Shown here: positions 63,799 to 64,000 of the stretch, piece after piece
Layout of the letters: each line of letters opens with the position of its first letter
Numbering within the stretch: the stretch's first letter is position 1
Notes under the pieces: model-generated
Told to the model about the DNA's origin: nothing
The model's input: only the letters and a program-made list of their open reading frames with translations
Database searches by the model: none
Program-made: the position numbers and the translations under genes
Assembly: GCA_051294375.1 (NCBI GenBank)
Contig: CM119269.1
Location: 2,956,026-3,020,025, forward strand
Length of the DNA: 64,000 bases
DNA from: Paraspadella gotoi
Lineage: Eukaryota; Chaetognatha
Direction: 5' to 3'

Positions 63799-64000
63799 GT
63801 CTATCTCTCTCTCTCTCTCTCTCTCTCCACACCCCAGAATGCAAATGCAGCGCCTCCAAACGGACGTGGTGGCTTTGGCGACGCAGCTGCGCGCGCGCGA
63901 CGGCGCCAACGCGGCGCTGTCGTCCAGCGTGGCTTCGCTCAAGTCGAAACGGCGGCGGCGCCGCCACGAATCGAACCGGCGGCGTGGAGGCGTTCGGGCG
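62600..64000 (+). CDS. Coiled-coil protein, 5' part, runs off the window
   Basis: Exon 1 is 62600 to about 62791 (MRRDSSSSVGLTGGLNSDGG ... SSANN, donor AG/GTTGGT). A second exon beginning near 63494 reads DLSRRRESSINERQSPTDIL, SLIDSDFTDVRSEK, a Gln run, and FSEQQLFGAFQ to a donor at 63693. An intermediate exon near 63282 (AKNPFRSRLAILDF) is possible. The last visible exon (about 63838 or 63852 onward, after a CT tract) reads RLQTDVVALATQLRARDGAN with heptad-like spacing, a likely coiled coil, then an Arg-rich stretch. The frame is continuous if the AG at about 63851 is used. The family is not recognised. The gene is truncated by the window end. Confidence 0.55.
63754..63828. repeat. (CT)n microsatellite before an acceptor
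   Basis: CT array with a TTCT and a GTCTAT interruption, serving as the pyrimidine tract of the following exon. Confidence 0.95.

Overview
The window is a stretch of nuclear DNA from an animal, most likely a small-genome, non-vertebrate, ciliated metazoan. The evidence is GC-rich exons separated by short AT-rich GT...AG introns, strongly conserved metazoan families (actin, transgelin, peripherin-type tetraspanin, arylacetamide-deacetylase-like enzymes), several cilium or centriole proteins, very abundant simple repeats, and dispersed SINE/MITE/Tc1-like elements. There are three runs of N (assembly gaps). I cannot name the species. Exon boundaries were read by eye from splice consensus plus reading-phase agreement; where phases do not close I say so.

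Layout. 0.7-2.4 kb (+): a seven-exon actin gene with a TATA box. 2.9-5.8 kb (-): a CSPP1-like centrosome/spindle-pole protein. 6.2-8.6 kb (-): a lebercilin (LCA5) gene in one uninterrupted ORF, ending about 360 bp before the CSPP1 start. 11.1-12.5 kb (+): transgelin/calponin-family gene. 12.8-28.3 kb (-): a long gene of about 25 or more exons whose exons match, in order, the MYCBP-associated protein family (MYCBPAP), with repeat-filled introns. 28.3-30.6 kb: gene-poor, with one SINE. 30.6-33.3 kb (+): a peripherin-like tetraspanin carrying a 45-bp coding minisatellite in its large extracellular loop. 33.9-39.1 kb (+): two tandem arylacetamide-deacetylase-like serine hydrolases with matching exon structure. 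39.4-45.4 kb: minisatellites, purine tracts and three weakly supported genes. 45.5-57.5 kb (+): an EF-hand plus WD40 protein of the WDR49/WDR64/EFCAB8 type, with a MITE and a decayed Tc1 element in its introns. 57.8-64 kb: a lone minus exon, the C-terminal exons of a membrane protein (-), and the 5' part of a coiled-coil protein (+) that leaves the window.

Four genes in this interval (LCA5, CSPP1, MYCBPAP and the WD40/EF-hand gene) belong to families tied to cilia, centrioles or sperm axonemes, so the window looks like a loose cluster of ciliary genes interspersed with cytoskeletal and membrane genes. The transposable elements sit mostly in introns. At least five repeat families can be recognised because two or three copies occur here, or because terminal inverted repeats are visible within one copy.
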